A stretch of 64,000 bases of DNA from an uncultured Spirochaetota bacterium (GTDB lineage: Bacteria; Spirochaetota; UBA4802; UBA5550): the NCBI GenBank assembly GCA_937872225.1, contig CALMRZ010000028.1, forward strand, positions 1 through 64,000. The letters are read 5' to 3'. The translations under genes were made by a program, and so were the position numbers. Positions 16,614 to 24,892 of this stretch are shown here, one piece after another. The notes under the pieces are model-generated. The model did not search any database. It saw only the letters and a program-made list of their open reading frames with translations, and was not told where the DNA came from. How positions within the stretch are numbered: the stretch's first letter is position 1; every line of letters begins with the position of its first letter.

Positions 16614-18743
16614 TCATGCCACCAGCACCACCGTCGACATTTTCCTCACATAATAGATGGTTCCCTCAAGATATGGCTCCTTGCCGGCTTCAAATATGTC
16701 CCCGGGCGGCTCATTGGCGGTGTCAATCGCCACTTTCCATCTGCCGCCGGACGGCGCAGGGGGTATTTCGAATTTCCTGTTGATCCTCCCGCTGTGAAAT
16801 ATGATGTACAGGTCATTGTCGGGTCTGCCGTCGGCTGACTCGCCGTAATACCCGCAGAGCAGCATGGCAATGGACCGGCTCTCGGGCCTCCAGTCGGGTT
16901 CGCCGGCCCTGAATCCGTGCCACGAAATGTCGGGATGGGCCTTCCCGTTACGGGCTTCCCCGGTGAAGAAGCTGCCCTTGCGGAGGACCGGGTGATCTTT
17001 CCTGAAGCGTATCATCTCCTTTGTGAAGCGGAAGATGTCCATGTTGGCGTCCATCAGACGCCAGTCGACCCAGGATATCTCGTTGTCCTGGCAGTAGGCG
17101 TTGTTGTTCCCCTTCTGGGTCCTCCGGAACTCATCGCCGCCCAGGAGCATCGGGATCCCCTGGGAGAGGAATAGTGTGGCGATGAAGTTGCGGATCTGCC
17201 TTGTCCTCATCTTCGTGATGAGCTTCGTGGCGTCCGGGCCCTCGACGCCCAGGCTGCAGCTCAGGTTGTGGTCCTCGCCGTCGGCATTGTCCTCGCCGTT
17301 CTCGATGTTCCGTTTCCTCCGGTAGCTCACCAGGTCGTTCAGGGTGAACCCGTCATGGCAGGTGACGAAGTTGATGCTCTGCAGCGGTCCCTTGCCGGCC
17401 GCGCCGTACAGGTCTGAACTGCCGGTGACGCGGGTCGCGAAATACCCGACGCTGTTCGGGTCGCCGCGCCAGAACCGCCGGATGTCGTCGCGGTACCTGC
17501 CGTTCCACTCTGCCCACCGGCCCGGGAACTCGCCCACCTGGTAGGCCCCGGCGGCGTCCCACGCCTCGGCGATGATCTTGGTGTTCCTGAGTATCGGGTC
17601 CTCGTGGATGACCTCTATCAGGGGCGGGTTGCTCATGATGCTGCCGTTCTGGTCGCGCCCCAGGATCGAGGCCAGGTCAAAGCGGAACCCGTCGATGTTC
17701 ATGTCGATGACCCAGTAGCGGAGTGCATCGAGGATGAACTCGCGCACCAGGGGATGGTTGCAATTGAAGGTGTTGCCGCAGCCGGAAAAGTTGGTGTAAA
17801 AGCGCCGGTTCTCTTTCAGAATGTAGTAGATGCTGTTGTCTATGCCGCGGAAGGAAACCGTGGGCCCGGTCTCGTCGCCCTCGCCGGTGTGGTTGAATAC
17901 CACGTCGAGGATGACCTCAATGCCCGCCTCGTGGAAGGCGCTCACCATGTCCCTGAATTCCGCAACCTGCTGCCCCATGCTCCCGGCCGAGGAGTAGGAG
18001 CCCTTGGGAGCGAAAAAAGCCATGGTATTGTAGCCCCAGAAGTTCTTGAGGCGCTCCCCGGTGCGGGGGTTCACGTTGGTGTTGTCGTCCTCGTCGAACT
18101 CCTGCACCGGCATCAGCTCAACGGCGTTGATGCCCAGCTCCTTTAGGTAGGGGATCTTTTCCGCGAGGCCGCGGAAGGTCCCGCCGTGGGCCACCCCGGA
18201 CGATTCATGGCAGGTGAACCCCTTCACGTGGAGCTCGTAGATGATGTAGTCCCGCTCCGGTATCCTGAGGGGCATGCCGTGGAGTATCCGCGGCCGGTCC
18301 AGGGCGATGCAGCGGGGCGTGTAGGGGATACTGCTTGACGTTGAAAAGGAAAGGTCCAGGTCCGGAGACCCTGCGTCATAGCCCTGCGCCATGGTGAGGT
18401 CCCACCGGCGGGTCCCGGTTATGGCCCGGGCGCAGGGGTCGATGAGGAGCTTGTTCCGGTTAAAACGGTGTCCCTTTTCCGGCTCATAGGGACCGTCGAT
18501 GGAATAGCCGTAGAGCTGCTGCACCGGCAGGCCCTCCACCAGGATGTGCCAGATGTCCCCGGTGCGGTGGAGCTCCGGGTCCAGGGGCACCTCGATGAAG
18601 GGCGAATCCGCCTCGTCCGACTCGAACAGGAGGAGCGTGACGGAGTGGCAATGCCTGCTGAATATCGAAAACTGTATGCCGTTCTTGGTGACATGCGCAC
18701 CCAGGGGCAGGGGAGACCCGGGCATGGTTTTCAGGTTCCGCAT
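16614..18743 (-). CDS. glgX: Glycogen debranching enzyme (isoamylase/GlgX type)
   Basis: 709-residue GH13 enzyme that hydrolyses alpha-1,6 branches in phosphorylase-limited glycogen. An N-terminal CBM48-like domain (about 10-110, with YGYSIDGPYEPEKGHRFN) precedes the TIM barrel. Visible catalytic regions are DVVFNHTGEG (region I), DGFRFDLASIL with the nucleophile Asp (region II), IAEAWD with the acid Glu (region III) and TCHDGFTLNDL (region IV). The length is usual for GlgX/TreX. It starts 13 bp after the stop of the DUF1573 gene on the same strand, so the two are probably co-transcribed although functionally unrelated. Confidence 0.95.
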   Translation of the reverse strand: MRNLKTMPGSPLPLGAHVTKNGIQFSIFSRHCHSVTLLLFESDEADSPFIEVPLDPELHRTGDIWHILVEGLPVQQLYGYSIDGPYEPEKGHRFNRNKLLIDPCARAITGTRRWDLTMAQGYDAGSPDLDLSFSTSSSIPYTPRCIALDRPRILHGMPLRIPERDYIIYELHVKGFTCHESSGVAHGGTFRGLAEKIPYLKELGINAVELMPVQEFDEDDNTNVNPRTGERLKNFWGYNTMAFFAPKGSYSSAGSMGQQVAEFRDMVSAFHEAGIEVILDVVFNHTGEGDETGPTVSFRGIDNSIYYILKENRRFYTNFSGCGNTFNCNHPLVREFILDALRYWVIDMNIDGFRFDLASILGRDQNGSIMSNPPLIEVIHEDPILRNTKIIAEAWDAAGAYQVGEFPGRWAEWNGRYRDDIRRFWRGDPNSVGYFATRVTGSSDLYGAAGKGPLQSINFVTCHDGFTLNDLVSYRRKRNIENGEDNADGEDHNLSCSLGVEGPDATKLITKMRTRQIRNFIATLFLSQGIPMLLGGDEFRRTQKGNNNAYCQDNEISWVDWRLMDANMDIFRFTKEMIRFRKDHPVLRKGSFFTGEARNGKAHPDISWHGFRAGEPDWRPESRSIAMLLCGYYGESADGRPDNDLYIIFHSGRINRKFEIPPAPSGGRWKVAIDTANEPPGDIFEAGKEPYLEGTIYYVRKMSTVVLVA

Positions 18744-18756
18744 GTCGCCCTCCGCG

Positions 18757-19122
18757 TTACTTGACCTCGACAGTCAGTGTCAGCTTAACGGCGGCCTGAT
18801 CCGGGTCATTGGTATAGACCATGACCGACTTGGTCAGCTTTCCCGGATGGGTGCCGGTTTTTAATGTTACTTCAATTTCTCCGCTGCCTCCGGCAGGGAT
18901 GTCCTTCTTGGAAAGAAGGACGCCGGTGCAGCCTCACCCGGCCGATATTTTATCGATAAGGAGCGTGCCGTCACCCAGGTTTTTAAAGGTGAACACGTGC
19001 TTTACTTCAATATTCTGTTCCTGCACGCCGAAATCATGGGTCGGCCGGTCAAACTGGATCTTCGGCTTGCCGTTGCAGAAAAGGGCCGCCGGCACCAGGA
19101 GCAGCACTAGCAGTTTTTTCAT
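18757..19122 (-). CDS. DUF1573 lipoprotein with in-frame TGA (candidate selenoprotein)
   Basis: 121 codons from ATG 19122, which is preceded by a perfect AAGGAGG. The signal MKKLLVLLLVPAALFC suggests lipidation at Cys16. The reading frame meets TGA at 18936-18934 (codon 63) and then continues without interruption for 58 codons to TAA. Both halves match one DUF1573 domain: KIQFDRPTHDFG and FKNLGDGTLLIDKISAG before, GCTGVLLSKKDIPAGGSGE and TKSVMVYTNDPD after. The TGA falls on the first cysteine of the family's conserved S-C-G-C-T motif (here G-U-G-C-T), the position where selenocysteine replaces cysteine. A stop mutation or sequence error is the alternative. It lies directly upstream of glgX. 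Confidence 0.75.
18901..18921 (-). promoter_or_regulatory. Hairpin 12 nt after the in-frame TGA (possible SECIS)
   Basis: On the coding strand a perfect 9-bp stem GTCCTTCTT / AAGAAGGAC with a TCC loop begins 12 nt downstream of the TGA, the usual distance for a bacterial SECIS. A further CCGGC/GCCGG pair could extend it. The apical loop lacks the usual G, so this is not a textbook SECIS. Confidence 0.4.
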
Positions 19123-19357
19123 AGGGAAAAGCCTCCTTAAACGCATATGATAGATGCTCCCGGGATTTTAAATTATCAAGCATTTTTTTAACCTACCGGG
19201 GCTCTGTATTTGAAATTGAAAGAGGGTTCGCCTGATCTTAATATCAAATATTCAAAAAAAAGAAATTTTTTGAAAAATGATGTAAAGTAATCCTACATCT
19301 CATCCGACCATATAGATGATTATTATTGATACACTCCTATCAAAATTTACCAGGTTG

Positions 19358-19400
19358 AAGGCTTTTGCAGCTCGCACTCCTGCAAAAGCCTTTTATTTTC
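19358..19400 (+). terminator. Strong rho-independent terminator with no gene before it
   Basis: A perfect 13-bp stem (AAGGCTTTTGCAG / CTGCAAAAGCCTT) is followed by TTTATTTTCTCTT on the plus strand. It sits in the divergent gap 19123-19506, about 110 bp before the next plus-strand gene and with no coding sequence upstream. It may end a small RNA that starts in the gap, or attenuate the YciO gene's leader. A weak promoter candidate has TTGAAA at 19270. Nothing else was seen in this gap. Confidence 0.75.
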
Positions 19401-19506
19401 TCTTCACCTGCCTGCCGGCCCGAATCTCAATTTTGTTTAATAATATTTTAACGCCTTATATACGATAATATATATAACAATTTATGAATAGGAAGGGCCT
19501 CCGCCA

Positions 19507-20172
19507 ATGAGTTCAACGGGAGTCCTTGAAAGACCAGGAAGCATGATATTCGTCATCAATGAACAGAACCCCCAGAAACGGCTTATCGACAAAGCCGTTG
19601 AAGTGCTGAAGCAGGGGGGCGTCATAGTGTACCCCACCGACACCGTGTACGCCTACGGCTGCGACATCAACGACAAGCGGGCCATAGAGAAGATCTACTG
19701 GATCAAGCATATCGGGCGCAACAAGCCCCTGAGCTTTATTTTCAGCGACATTTCGGAGATCAGCGAGTATGTCAGGAACATTTCCGACAGGGCCTTCAAG
19801 ATAATGAAAAAGGCCTTCCCGGGCCCCTATACCCTCATATTCAACGCCACCAAGCTGGTGCCGAAGGTGGCCATTACCAACCAGAAGACGATCGGGGTCA
19901 GGATCCCGGACAACAATATCGCCATGGAGCTGGTGCGGACCCTGGGGCGGCCCATCATGTCCGCCAGCGTCAGCACCTCCACCGGGGAATATATTGTGGA
20001 CCCCAAGGACCTTGAAAAGATTTACCGGAACGAGGTGGACCTGGTCATAGACGCGGGTCCGAAGGTTTCCGAGGTATCCACGGTCATTGACCTCACCGAC
20101 GGCAACCCCGTCGTGTTGCGGGAAGGAAAGGGGGCGATTTTTTTTAACTTTACAAGGGACGGCGTGTTCTAA
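19507..20172 (+). CDS. YciO/Sua5/YrdC-family protein
   Basis: 221-residue member of the threonylcarbamoyl-AMP synthase family, which makes the precursor of tRNA t6A from threonine, bicarbonate and ATP. Matching motifs are GGVIVYPTDTVYAYGCD near residue 38, RNKPLSFIF, FPGPYTLIFNAT, IGVRIPDNNI and PIMSASVSTSTGE. Conservation fits the shorter YciO branch better than full Sua5, since the C-terminal Sua5 domain is missing. YciO function is less well established. The first start (19507, after GGAAGG) adds a 12-residue tail; MIFVINEQN at 19543, with AGGAAG before it, is also possible. Confidence 0.8.
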   Translation: MSSTGVLERPGSMIFVINEQNPQKRLIDKAVEVLKQGGVIVYPTDTVYAYGCDINDKRAIEKIYWIKHIGRNKPLSFIFSDISEISEYVRNISDRAFKIMKKAFPGPYTLIFNATKLVPKVAITNQKTIGVRIPDNNIAMELVRTLGRPIMSASVSTSTGEYIVDPKDLEKIYRNEVDLVIDAGPKVSEVSTVIDLTDGNPVVLREGKGAIFFNFTRDGVF

Positions 20173-20210
20173 TTATAGTCACGACAACAGGACAGGGGAT
20201 TGTCTGATTG

Positions 20211-20281
20211 ATCCCCCCCCAGAGGGATGCTTAAAATAGAATTGAACCCGGAAGTCTCCCTTGGGGGGATTTAGGGGGCTT
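20211..20281. repeat. C-run/G-run palindromic repeat, copy 1
   Basis: A C-run, an AT-rich middle, then AGTCTCCCTTGGGGGGATTT and TAGGGGGCT. Its right half is a diverged version of the core shared with the copies at 24733, 51546 and 56102. It lies between the YciO gene and a small membrane protein gene. Confidence 0.75.
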
Positions 20282-20318
20282 TATCAAGCCGCCGATTATT
20301 AATTTGAGGTATCATTCA

Positions 20319-20642
20319 ATGGAAGGATTACGTGATTTTTTAAAGGTTGTGATAGCCATCAGCATTTTCCTGGGGCTGGGGGCGATCGTGTCGTTCATAT
20401 ATTACAATATCCGCAAGCGGGACCTTTTCGGCGGCTATATCGGCGGCCTGGTGGTCGGCTTCATCGGCGCCATCATAGGCGGCTATATCCTTGATTATCT
20501 GTTTTACAATATCGCCGTGACCATCCTCGAGTTTCTTTCCCGGGGCATCGGCGTCAATGTCATTGCCGGCTTCATCGGCGCCTACGCGGCGCTCTATATC
20601 ATGAACCGTCTGAACCATGACCGGGAGCGCAAGAAATACTGA
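20319..20642 (+). CDS. Small membrane protein
   Basis: 107 residues from ATG 20319, with GAGG at good spacing. Three hydrophobic segments (about 8-28, 38-62 and 68-95) with a glycine-rich second helix (LFGGYIGGLVVGFIGAIIGGYIL) resemble small Gly-zipper membrane proteins, but I do not recognise a family. It is followed by a strong bidirectional terminator. It may be co-transcribed with the YciO gene, although a repeat separates them. Confidence 0.6.
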   Translation: MEGLRDFLKVVIAISIFLGLGAIVSFIYYNIRKRDLFGGYIGGLVVGFIGAIIGGYILDYLFYNIAVTILEFLSRGIGVNVIAGFIGAYAALYIMNRLNHDRERKKY

Positions 20643-20674
20643 TCTGGACATCGATTCCCACGAACTATACAAAA

Positions 20675-20703
20675 AGAGGGCTGACATCTGATGTCAGCCC
20701 TCT
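20675..20703. terminator. Bidirectional terminator
   Basis: A perfect 13-bp stem (AGAGGGCTGACAT / ATGTCAGCCCTCT) with a CTG loop, A-run on the left and a T-rich tract on the right. It lies between the convergent small membrane protein and LruC-type genes and serves both. Confidence 0.85.
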
Positions 20704-20746
20704 TCGCTTTGTCGCTTGCTGATTCTCTAGGCCCCATCAGGGCCTG

Positions 20747-22279
20747 TTACGCGCCCTTCTGCAGCTTCCTTCGCCGGATGTTGATCAGCACGACCGCGGT
20801 GATCATGACGCCTATCAGGGCGCTGATGGCGGCGATGCTGGTTACATGGCGGTTCTTGATAAGATACGCAGTCAGGGCCGAGCCGCTCGGTACCGGGAAC
20901 GTATAGTTGGTGTCGGGATTCATATACCATTCCTTATATTCCTTGCCGTCCGATTTATACCATTTCTCGAAATCGGGGTAAGCCTTGAATATGGTGGCCC
21001 CTTTCTTCCCGGTGCTTTCATACGGCCACATCCACTCGTCGGGCACCAGCACCGCCCAGGGGAACTTGTCGGTATCGAGGACCTTGCCCACGAACTTGGT
21101 GGTCACGAAGGGGAGGTGCACCTGGTTGTTTTTGTCGCTGTTAGCCATGATGAACGGGTCATAGGGCATCGGGGCGATCTCGGTCCTGGCGACCGGGTTC
21201 TCGAACACTATGTCAAGGGAATGCACCTTCGCGTCGACATAGGTTTCGTTCTCCTTGGCGTTCCATTTCTGGTTCAGGTCACCCTTCGGGTCTTCGATCA
21301 GGAGATAATCGGTGCCTAATATATTCATATAGAACTTGTTCTTGTACCCGGCTCCGGCGGCAAGGGTCTTGCTCCGGATGTTGATTTTGCTGATCTTGTT
21401 CTGCGGGTTGATGTATTCGGTGATGCCGAACTTCACTACCAGGTCGTTGAAGTCCGCGTCGCCCTTGTTGGGATACAGGTCTTCAAAGGCTATGGTGTAC
21501 TGGTTGGTCACCGAGGCGATGAGGGCCGGGTCATCGGGGAACTGGTCCGCGGCATCGGCAACGCCGTCGCCATCGGAATCTTTCACGGTCTCCCCGGCCT
21601 TCTTCTCGAGATAGATCACCCGTGAAATGGTGGCGAGGTCCTGGGCATTCTCAACCGAGACGGTCTTGGAAACATAGCTCGGGTGCTCGACGACGATTTC
21701 CAGCGCATTGGCGGCCTGGTTTATCGTGGCAGAGAAGGCGGCTTTTCCTGCATCGTCCGAAATGGAAGAAGTGACCCCTTCGCCGTTGGAGCTGACATTG
21801 ACGGTCGCCTTGGCTATCGCGGCGCTGGCGGCGTCCATGATGGACAGGTCGAAATTAAGGGTTTTGACCGTGGCATACTCGAACCCTTCGTTTGAGGTCG
21901 TGTCCTTGTTCTCGTCAGCAGGGGGCTGGGTGGCCGCGGGAGGTGTTGATCCCTGAGTTCCGCCGGTAGAACCTTGCTGTTCCTGGGTCTGCTCTTGGTT
22001 TTGGTTCTGTTCACCGCTGCCAGGACCGCTTTCCTGGGTAGCTGTTTCGGTGTTTGCCGCGGTTTCGGTAGAAGTTTCACCGCTTACCGTTGACCCTGAA
22101 TCTTGAGGAGTGGTGGGGGTCGTCGGATTTGTGCTGGAGGAGCCTTTATCCGTTACCGTGGTGGTTTCCACGTTCGACGGGTCCACGCTGTAAAGCGGGA
22201 AAGCATCCTTCTTGGAATCCTTGCAGGCGATCATGGTTGCCGACACAACCGCGACGGCGAGCACAAATAATTTTTTCAT
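20747..22279 (-). CDS. LruC-domain lipoprotein with C-terminal membrane tail
   Basis: 510 residues, start at 22279 after a clear GGAGG. The lipoprotein signal MKKLFVLAVAVVSATMIAC precedes a long Thr/Ser/Glu/Gln-rich linker (about 25-130), a beta-sandwich carboxypeptidase-regulatory-like segment (140-225) and a LruC domain (230-460) containing DSDGDGVADAADQFPDDP, a calcium-binding-type repeat, and FEDLYPNKGDADFNDLVV. The last 30 residues form a hydrophobic helix followed by IRRRKLQKGA, the shape of a C-terminal sorting or anchoring tail. Having both a lipid anchor and a tail anchor is unusual. LruC proteins are known from Leptospira surfaces. Confidence 0.85.
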   Translation of the reverse strand: MKKLFVLAVAVVSATMIACKDSKKDAFPLYSVDPSNVETTTVTDKGSSSTNPTTPTTPQDSGSTVSGETSTETAANTETATQESGPGSGEQNQNQEQTQEQQGSTGGTQGSTPPAATQPPADENKDTTSNEGFEYATVKTLNFDLSIMDAASAAIAKATVNVSSNGEGVTSSISDDAGKAAFSATINQAANALEIVVEHPSYVSKTVSVENAQDLATISRVIYLEKKAGETVKDSDGDGVADAADQFPDDPALIASVTNQYTIAFEDLYPNKGDADFNDLVVKFGITEYINPQNKISKINIRSKTLAAGAGYKNKFYMNILGTDYLLIEDPKGDLNQKWNAKENETYVDAKVHSLDIVFENPVARTEIAPMPYDPFIMANSDKNNQVHLPFVTTKFVGKVLDTDKFPWAVLVPDEWMWPYESTGKKGATIFKAYPDFEKWYKSDGKEYKEWYMNPDTNYTFPVPSGSALTAYLIKNRHVTSIAAISALIGVMITAVVLINIRRRKLQKGA

Positions 22280-22354
22280 TTAAAAGCCTCCAAATTGGGT
22301 TAGTGTTCTGGATAAATTTATTAAGATCAAATTAATAAAAATAAGTGTAATCGT

Positions 22355-22390
22355 CAATAAAAAAACCCACCCAAATGGGCTTTTTTATTG
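22355..22390 (-). terminator. Terminator of the radical SAM operon
   Basis: A 15-bp-arm hairpin (CAATAAAAAAACCCA with its near complement) lies about 90 bp past the stop of the minus-strand radical SAM gene. The A-run on the left reads as a T-run on the minus strand. Symmetry suggests it could work both ways. Confidence 0.75.
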
Positions 22391-22480
22391 TTTTTTGTAT
22401 ACTGTTTTTGAAAAAAATTAATTTTAAGTGGACAAAATATTAAATATGAATATAAATAGCAATTGAATCAAATCTTTTGT

Positions 22481-24118
22481 TCAAATAAAACAGGAATCAA
22501 TAATTTCTTGTGATACATTTTGAAGAAACTTCTTTGCGTCATCCATTGCGACGAATGGCCTTGCAAGAATGATATCCGAAGCAATTTTCCTGCTAATGCC
22601 GGGAATCAATTCCAGGGATTTTTGGGACAGGGTATTGATATTGATCGGACAAGGAAGAGCAAGGAGAGAACGCTCACGGTGTGAGATTATAACGGCATCA
22701 CAGAAGCTGTTTAATGGGAGCTCCATCGGGAATTTTAAGGTTATGGCGTAACTGGCAATCTGTTTTCCGTACGAATAACCCGCCTGTGTTTCCAGCACCT
22801 GGCACTGACGAATGATCGTGCCGGGAGGATAGATCCTTTCAAGCATGGCATGCTCGATTTCAGAGCGTATCCTGTCGCGGTAATAGACAAAGCGGTTCTC
22901 CACGCTTTTTCCCGGGACAAATTTTTTCATGTGGGCCGGCGTCCCGGGAAAGGTAAGGATCTGGCGGATATTAATCCGCTTCACGAGAAGTCCCCGTTCC
23001 ATGATATCGGAAAGATAGCGGAAATTGGTCTCGAAGGTGCCCATGGTCTCACCGTCGAGGCCATGGAGCAGGTTCACGCCCGGAAGAAGGACCGGAACAG
23101 AGCCAATTCTTTTTCCGCCGATTTCGTTGATGATCTCTATGGCGCGCACCGCGTCTGACGGCGATACCTTCAGGTTGTTTCTGCGTACGACCTCTTCGTC
23201 GAAGGACTCGACGCCGAGGGCCATGGTGTCTCCCGGGGTTACGGTGGCCGCCAGGTCTTCCAGGATCACCGACGATTCTTCCGGAAAAACCGCTATGGTT
23301 CCGGGATTGGCGTTGTCTATGTTCAGGACCGATATGAGCCCCCGGTCCTTCCTGGTCCGCAGCTCCGCCAGGAGCTCCCGCAGCGGCGATACCTCGGGCC
23401 TCGGGAATCCCCTGATGAAGGAGGAGCAGTCAGAGCGGTACTGCAGGATGTCGGCCTGGCGTCCCAGCCTGAACCGGGATACGCCGGCGGCGATCAGGGC
23501 GTCGACCTCGGCGATGATGTCACCGCCTTCCCGGAACTCAACAGGGCCGTAGAGGCCCTCGGAGCAGAAGGAGCAGTGGCTCTCCCGGGGGCATCCGCGG
23601 GAGGTCTCGACTTCGCAGATGATGTCGGGAAAGCGCGGGTGATGCCGCACGACCCCGGCGCCTTTCACGGCCCACCGGGCGATTTCGCCGGCGGAGCGGC
23701 GTTCATCGGCCCCGCCGCCCCGGGCGAAGGCAAAGGCGAATTTCTCGATATCGTTATGGACCAGGATGACGTTGTCGCCGCCGGGCAGGACATGGCTGAT
23801 GAGTCCGCCGACGGCGAAGCGCTGGTTCCGGTTGTTTTCCGCGATGCGCCGTATCTCCGCGGCGGTGCCGATTTTGCTTCCCAGGTACCGGCCCGGCACC
23901 ACGGCGCCGCCGATGAGGAAGACCATGTCGTAGGCCCCTTCCAGGCGGTATCCGCCGGCCCTGAGGGAGTCGATGGTGAGATAGTCGATGCGGGCACCGT
24001 CGGCGCCGGCGTCGGCCAGGGCCCCGAAGATATACCGGGGATAGGGCGACACGAAGGGCGGGACGCCGAAGCATGCCGGCTCGTCGACGTAGCAGTCAAG
24101 GATGCAGCAGTTCAGCAT
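22481..24118 (-). CDS. Radical SAM protein with N-terminal B12-binding-like and C-terminal HhH domains
   Basis: 545 residues. The iron-sulfur ligands are Cys176, Cys182 and Cys185 in GCPRESHCSFC, a C-x5-C-x2-C spacing rather than the classical C-x3-C-x2-C. The first 150 residues resemble a Rossmann B12-binding-like region, and residues about 490-540 (ININTLSQKSLELIPGISRKIA) form a helix-hairpin-helix motif. The same layout occurs in uncharacterised, mostly archaeal, radical SAM proteins; the substrate is unknown. The start overlaps the stop of the HD-domain gene by 7 bp, so the two are translationally coupled. Confidence 0.8.
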   Translation of the reverse strand: MLNCCILDCYVDEPACFGVPPFVSPYPRYIFGALADAGADGARIDYLTIDSLRAGGYRLEGAYDMVFLIGGAVVPGRYLGSKIGTAAEIRRIAENNRNQRFAVGGLISHVLPGGDNVILVHNDIEKFAFAFARGGGADERRSAGEIARWAVKGAGVVRHHPRFPDIICEVETSRGCPRESHCSFCSEGLYGPVEFREGGDIIAEVDALIAAGVSRFRLGRQADILQYRSDCSSFIRGFPRPEVSPLRELLAELRTRKDRGLISVLNIDNANPGTIAVFPEESSVILEDLAATVTPGDTMALGVESFDEEVVRRNNLKVSPSDAVRAIEIINEIGGKRIGSVPVLLPGVNLLHGLDGETMGTFETNFRYLSDIMERGLLVKRINIRQILTFPGTPAHMKKFVPGKSVENRFVYYRDRIRSEIEHAMLERIYPPGTIIRQCQVLETQAGYSYGKQIASYAITLKFPMELPLNSFCDAVIISHRERSLLALPCPININTLSQKSLELIPGISRKIASDIILARPFVAMDDAKKFLQNVSQEIIDSCFI

Positions 24119-24666
24119 AGTTCCGCCACGATCTCCCCGATATCGCGGGTGAGAAAGCCCTGTATCTTACGTTCCACCCGGAGCACGAAATTCTTGTTCT
24201 CGGTTATGAGGGTCACGATGCGCGGGTTGACGCCGTAGCGCCTGACCAGGTCGTCGACGCGGTCATCGATCGAAACGATCCGGTCGTGCATGACCCGCTT
24301 GTCGGCGTAGAAGACGAGCTCCCGCTCCTCGAGGTCGCCCTCGGGGCTGAAGCCCTCGAAGACCACGTGGGAATCGACGATCTCCGCGATGGCGTCGTAG
24401 CCCAGCTCCCGCATCATCCGGCCGCCGATCAGGTCATGGCGCAGCTCCCGGGACCCGATGGTCATGGTCTTGGCGATGTCATGGAGGAGGGCGGCGGCCT
24501 GCACCAGGCTGGCCTGCACGACACGGGGGTCCCTGAGATTGGCCACCAGTGCCATGGCGACGTTCATCACCTGTTCCGAATGCCTGATGATGTTCTCCAG
24601 CATGTCGTATCGCCTGATGAGCTCGTAGCATTCATCCATGGAAGGGACCGGTACGTTACGGTTCAT
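24112..24666 (-). CDS. HD-domain phosphohydrolase
   Basis: 184-residue protein with the HD metal-binding pattern: H near residue 29, the HD pair in ALLHDIAKT, a further His in ELRHDLIGG and a final DSHVVFEG. The small single-domain architecture fits an HDIG-type nucleotidase or phosphodiesterase of unknown substrate. The gene overlaps the downstream radical SAM gene, suggesting a shared function. A C-run/G-run repeat lies just upstream. Confidence 0.8.
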   Translation of the reverse strand: MNRNVPVPSMDECYELIRRYDMLENIIRHSEQVMNVAMALVANLRDPRVVQASLVQAAALLHDIAKTMTIGSRELRHDLIGGRMMRELGYDAIAEIVDSHVVFEGFSPEGDLEERELVFYADKRVMHDRIVSIDDRVDDLVRRYGVNPRIVTLITENKNFVLRVERKIQGFLTRDIGEIVAELC

Positions 24667-24732
24667 TGATACGCTATTTCTCCTGAGATTTTTTGACCTT
24701 ACCCGCGACCTGCACGGGGCTGTCTCGGGACA

Positions 24733-24810
24733 CCCCCCACCCCCCCCTAGGGGGGCTTTAAAGACTGTTCCGATTATATAAGTCCCCCTCCGGGGGATTT
24801 AGGGGGCTTT
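24733..24810. repeat. C-run/G-run palindromic repeat, copy 2
   Basis: Hairpin of C- and G-runs, about 30 bp of AT-rich sequence, then the core AGTCCCCCTCCGGGGGATTT followed by AGGGGGC. The core is identical to that of the copy inside mutL (56102-56178). It lies in the gap 24667-24892 between two minus-strand genes. Confidence 0.85.
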
Positions 24811-24849
24811 TAGGATGTCCCCTTACGTGTAACACTCATTCTTTCCGCT

Positions 24850-24874
24850 CCCCTCTCCATTTCAAGGAGAGGGG
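24850..24874. repeat. Short palindrome
   Basis: CCCCTCTCC / GGAGAGGGG with a 7-base loop lies 19 bp past the 3' end of the DUF62 gene. It could stabilise or end that transcript, but no T-run follows on the minus strand. Confidence 0.5.
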
Positions 24875-24892
24875 CCGGAGGTGAGGTGCTAC

